This document shows positions 46,625 to 48,500 of a stretch of 48,500 bases of DNA, piece by piece. How positions within the stretch are numbered: position 1 is the first letter of the stretch; each line of letters opens with the position of its first letter. Source of the DNA: Actinomycetota bacterium. Its GTDB lineage: Bacteria; Actinomycetota; Actinomycetes; S36-B12. The stretch is from positions 1-48,500 of the forward strand of contig WLOY01000007.1 in assembly GCA_009699015.1 (NCBI GenBank), written 5' to 3'. Made by a program: the position numbers and the translations under genes. The notes beneath the pieces were generated by a model. The model made no database searches. It saw nothing but the letters and a program-made list of their open reading frames with translations, and had not been told where the DNA came from.

Positions 46625-46691
46625 AAAAACCCTCCGACCCGGCTGGGTAACGGAGGGCGGCGCGCCGGTTGACGTGTGTCAGCCCGCGCGC
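46625..46691 (-). terminator. ilvB leader: attenuator hairpins and T-run
   Basis: On the minus strand a long hairpin (46691-46660) pairs GCGCGC, GG and TGA of the leader-peptide end with TCA, CC and GCGCGC. It is followed by the terminator (46657-46630; CGGAGGG/CCCTCCG arms as read on the plus strand, with an inner CCC/GGG pair) and TTTTT (46629-46625). CCGGC in the first stem's right arm can instead pair with GCCGG in the terminator loop, a possible antiterminator. The terminator lies 67 nt before the ilvB ATG. Confidence 0.85.
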
Positions 46692-46717
46692 AAAATAACT
46701 ACAAGGTTCTTTGCCAC
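46679..46717 (-). CDS. ilvB leader peptide (Leu-Val-Val-Ile-Leu run)
   Basis: A 12-residue frame starting with GTG: MAKNLVVILRAG and TGA. Five consecutive codons (CTT GTA GTT ATT TTG) specify all three branched-chain amino acids. The frame ends inside the left arm of the first attenuator hairpin, as in classical ilv leaders. The -10 ends 7 nt before the GTG, so the leader would be translated from a leaderless mRNA. Confidence 0.85.
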   Translation of the reverse strand: MAKNLVVILRAG

Positions 46718-46724
46718 GAGCAAC

Positions 46725-46753
46725 ACCTTAGCGGCCCTGCGTCCCACTGTCAT
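46725..46753 (-). promoter_or_regulatory. ilvBNC promoter
   Basis: ATGACA (46753-46748, five of six bases of the TTGACA -35) and TAAGGT (46730-46725, -10) at 17-bp spacing, on the minus strand. This is the best complete promoter seen in the window. Confidence 0.75.
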
Positions 46754-46804
46754 CCGAACGTGACCTTTGCCACAGTGTCACGGCCCGGTCGGCGCGTGAG
46801 CCCC

Positions 46805-46889
46805 GCTTTGGGCGCACGAGTCGCAGTGCTTTGGGCGCACGAGTCGCAGTGCTTTGGGCGCACGAGTCGCAGTTCTTTGGGCACGCCCG
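46805..46889. repeat. 23-bp tandem repeat, three full copies and a partial fourth
   Basis: Perfect 23-bp units at 46805-46827, 46828-46850 and 46851-46873 (beginning GCTTTGGGCGCACGAG), then a degenerate partial copy to about 46889. They lie upstream of the ilvBNC promoter and downstream of the dehydrogenase gene, in the longest gene-free stretch of the window (46559-46925). Confidence 0.93.
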
Positions 46890-46925
46890 TCAAGCCATCG
46901 CTGAGGCCAATTGATAGGGCCATCA

Positions 46926-47816
46926 TCATGACACCCGATTCACCAGCGGTTCACCTCGGCCGAGCCGGTCGAGTTGGCTTGCGACAAGCCGGCGAGCGCG
47001 TGGGAGGAATGCAGATGAGTTTCCCCCCAAGTGCGGGGTTACGAGCAGACCAGGCACTGTCCATAGTGGGTGGTCAGCAGGAAGGGGTTCGGGATCAGTG
47101 ACATCTAGGCTGGCCCTAAGCCGGCCAGAGGCGAGCTCTGCCAGCAAATCATCTGAGCGCACGACCCGACCTCGTGCCACGTTGACGAGCAATGCCCCGT
47201 CCTTCATGCGGCTGAGGAACCTCGCATCAACCATGCCGGCTGTCGCCTCATCCAAGGGGACCGCCAGGATAATGACATCCGCATGGGGAAGAAGTGCCTC
47301 TAGTTCGCTGCGCGCCCTCACCCCCACCCGCGCGGTGCGGCCCACCATGATGATTTCTGCCTCGAATGGCTCAAGCCGTCGACGTATCGCCTCACCGACA
47401 CCTCCGGCACCGATGATCAGGACCTGCTTGTCCGCGAGTGCGGGAAGTGACCGATGTCGCCACATCCCCAAGCTCATATCGCGAGCCGCCTCATCGATAC
47501 CACGCAGGTTCGCAATGATCAGGCCAACGGCCAATTCGGCCGTGCTGGCATCATGCACTCCCGCGGCGTTGTAGAGCCTCGCACCGCTTGGCAGATGCGG
47601 CAAAGCGTTATCAAACCCTGCTGTAAGCATCTGGCAAGTGTGCAATCGTGGCATTCGATCCATGAGCGCGAGATTCGACTCCGGACCCATGTAGATCGGC
47701 ACGAAAACCGTGGCTCGCTGTAGGTCATCCGCGTTGATGTCCTCGTCATAAACGACGACGGGAATCGGACTCGGAACCTCTCCGAGGCCAGCCGGAAGCA
47801 GTGCCATTTCGGTCAT
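46926..47816 (-). CDS. D-isomer specific 2-hydroxyacid dehydrogenase
   Basis: A 296-aa NAD-dependent dehydrogenase of the D-2-hydroxyacid family. The cofactor motif LIIGAGGVGEAIRRRLE lies near 132-148, the catalytic Arg in VNVARGRVV, the acidic DVTDPEPLP and the catalytic His in LVTPHLGG. The N-terminal substrate domain is shorter than in SerA and no ACT domain is present, so it belongs to the glyoxylate/hydroxypyruvate-reductase-like branch; substrate unknown. It overlaps the upstream gene by 4 bp (ATGA). Codon third positions look less G+C-rich than in the ilv genes. Confidence 0.9.
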   Translation of the reverse strand: MTEMALLPAGLGEVPSPIPVVVYDEDINADDLQRATVFVPIYMGPESNLALMDRMPRLHTCQMLTAGFDNALPHLPSGARLYNAAGVHDASTAELAVGLIIANLRGIDEAARDMSLGMWRHRSLPALADKQVLIIGAGGVGEAIRRRLEPFEAEIIMVGRTARVGVRARSELEALLPHADVIILAVPLDEATAGMVDARFLSRMKDGALLVNVARGRVVRSDDLLAELASGRLRASLDVTDPEPLPADHPLWTVPGLLVTPHLGGNSSAFLPRARRLVASQLDRLGRGEPLVNRVS

Positions 47817-48500
47817 CTCACACTCTCCCAGCTCCGGGTTGCTGCCGAAGCCACCACTGCTTCGTTGGCACGAGCCGCCCAGAGTGCATCCTCAATCGTG
47901 GCCCCGATCGGTCTGTCCAGCGCAATTGACTGCACCAGGCGGGCCAACTCGATGACCTTTGAGTCGTCGTAGCCGATGGCAACTCCTGCCCCAGGCTGGA
48001 ATCGCTCGTACTCACCGTCCCCCGGGCCTCCGTAGGCAATATGTGTTGGCCGGCCCTGGTAGCCGTCCCCAACGCAAATGGACAATTCATCCGACCGCCG
48101 GAAGTCCCAGCTCAATGAACCCCGCGCGCCGTGAATTTGGAATCCGTAATTGCACTGGTCCCCGACCGCTGTGCGACCAGCCTCATAGGTGACCAGTGCT
48201 CCGTTGGTCATGCGGACAATCGAGCAGAAGTGGTCTTCGTTCTCGACTTCACCGAAGTCGATGCCCGAGCCCAGCACATCCACCGTGGCGAAGTGGCTCG
48301 AACCGGGCTTGGCAATCGGCCTTCGATCGATGAAGGTAGAGGTGTCCGCCACAAGTTCATCGATGTCACCGAGAAGCATGCGAATCAGGTCGAATCCGTG
48401 GGAACCAAGGTCGGCGAGAATCCCGTGGCCGCCTTGGGCGTAGGTGTACCGCCACGACAGGGTCCCGCCGGGATCGGCTGCGTAGTCCGAAAGGGTGCGA
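47813..48500 (-). CDS. Gfo/Idh/MocA-family oxidoreductase, C-terminal part (runs off the right edge)
   Basis: About 228 C-terminal residues of a sugar or inositol dehydrogenase-like protein. The visible part starts in the substrate domain with LSDYAADPGGTLSWRYTYAQGGHGILADLGSHGFDLIRML, where the GHGILADLGSH stretch bears the family's Asp/His catalytic pair, and ends with EDALWAARANEAVVASAATRSWESVR, the usual terminal helix. The N-terminal Rossmann domain is outside the window. It is translationally coupled to the D-hydroxyacid dehydrogenase gene, which suggests a two-step carbohydrate or polyol oxidation route; substrate unknown. Confidence 0.88.
   Translation of the reverse strand, partial: RTLSDYAADPGGTLSWRYTYAQGGHGILADLGSHGFDLIRMLLGDIDELVADTSTFIDRRPIAKPGSSHFATVDVLGSGIDFGEVENEDHFCSIVRMTNGALVTYEAGRTAVGDQCNYGFQIHGARGSLSWDFRRSDELSICVGDGYQGRPTHIAYGGPGDGEYERFQPGAGVAIGYDDSKVIELARLVQSIALDRPIGATIEDALWAARANEAVVASAATRSWESVR

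Noticed and set aside
46559..46730. T-box leader in front of ilvB
   Set aside because: No T-box consensus sequence is seen, while a leader peptide rich in branched-chain codons is present, which explains the terminator as a ribosome-mediated attenuator.

Overview
The window is chromosomal DNA from a high-G+C actinobacterium (Actinomycetota). This rests on the gene content and order: smc-mutM-rnc-plsX-rpmF-DUF177-SepIVA-like-coaD-rsmD-recG-DAK2-rpmB-thiL-ddl-gpsA-plsC-cofC-hupB-leuDC-ndgR-tRNA-Glu/Gln-gltX-FAA hydrolase-leuB-serA-ilvCNB. This closely follows the order known from Mycobacterium (Rv2921c to Rv3003c) and Streptomyces. A HU protein with a Lys/Ala/Pro tail, a CofC-type F420 enzyme and an F420-type flavin protein agree with this. 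The genus cannot be named from the sequence.

Layout. 1-10 kb: a minus-strand housekeeping block (SMC, DNA repair, RNase III, lipid precursor, L32, CoA, 16S methylase, RecG, DAK2). 10-17 kb: L28, a PemK/MazF-like protein, thiamine phosphate kinase, a stand-alone RAM domain, D-Ala-D-Ala ligase, a Cys/Met PLP enzyme, glycerophosphate dehydrogenase, acyltransferase and CofC. 17.2-22.3 kb: an accessory catabolic block (two flavin dehydrogenases of the ketosteroid dehydrogenase/fumarate reductase family, an NTF2-like protein, an SDR and a VOC protein) between cofC and hupB. 22.4-46.7 kb: hupB and a large branched-chain amino acid region (leuD, leuC, ndgR, cimA, ilvE, leuB, leuA, serA, ilvC, ilvN, ilvB), interrupted by tRNA genes, gltX, an FAA hydrolase, small membrane proteins, a heterodimeric ABC exporter, an EamA transporter and Hsp20. 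46.9-48.5 kb: a translationally coupled pair of oxidoreductases running off the right edge.

Regulation is the most informative part. Many genes have a TANNNT (mostly TAGNNT) hexamer ending 6-7 nt before the start codon, so their mRNAs should be leaderless. The three biosynthetic units that make the carbon skeletons of Leu/Ile/Val each have a short leader peptide rich in Leu/Val/Ile codons: ilvB (positions 46679-46717) and cimA (30261-30290), each followed by a hairpin plus T-run, and leuA (33759-33800), whose Leu codons can pair with the leuA ribosome-binding site. leuC and ndgR instead diverge around a perfect inverted repeat likely bound by NdgR.

A second unusual theme is short tandem repeats in intergenic DNA. 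In five places (after ddl, the Cys/Met PLP gene, ilvE, an ABC gene and ilvC) each repeat copy includes the stop codon of the adjacent gene, as if gene 3' ends had been copied in tandem. No rRNA, insertion sequence, phage gene or CRISPR array was seen. No gene-free stretch exceeds about 370 bp; the longest (46559-46925) holds the ilvB leader and a 23-bp repeat.
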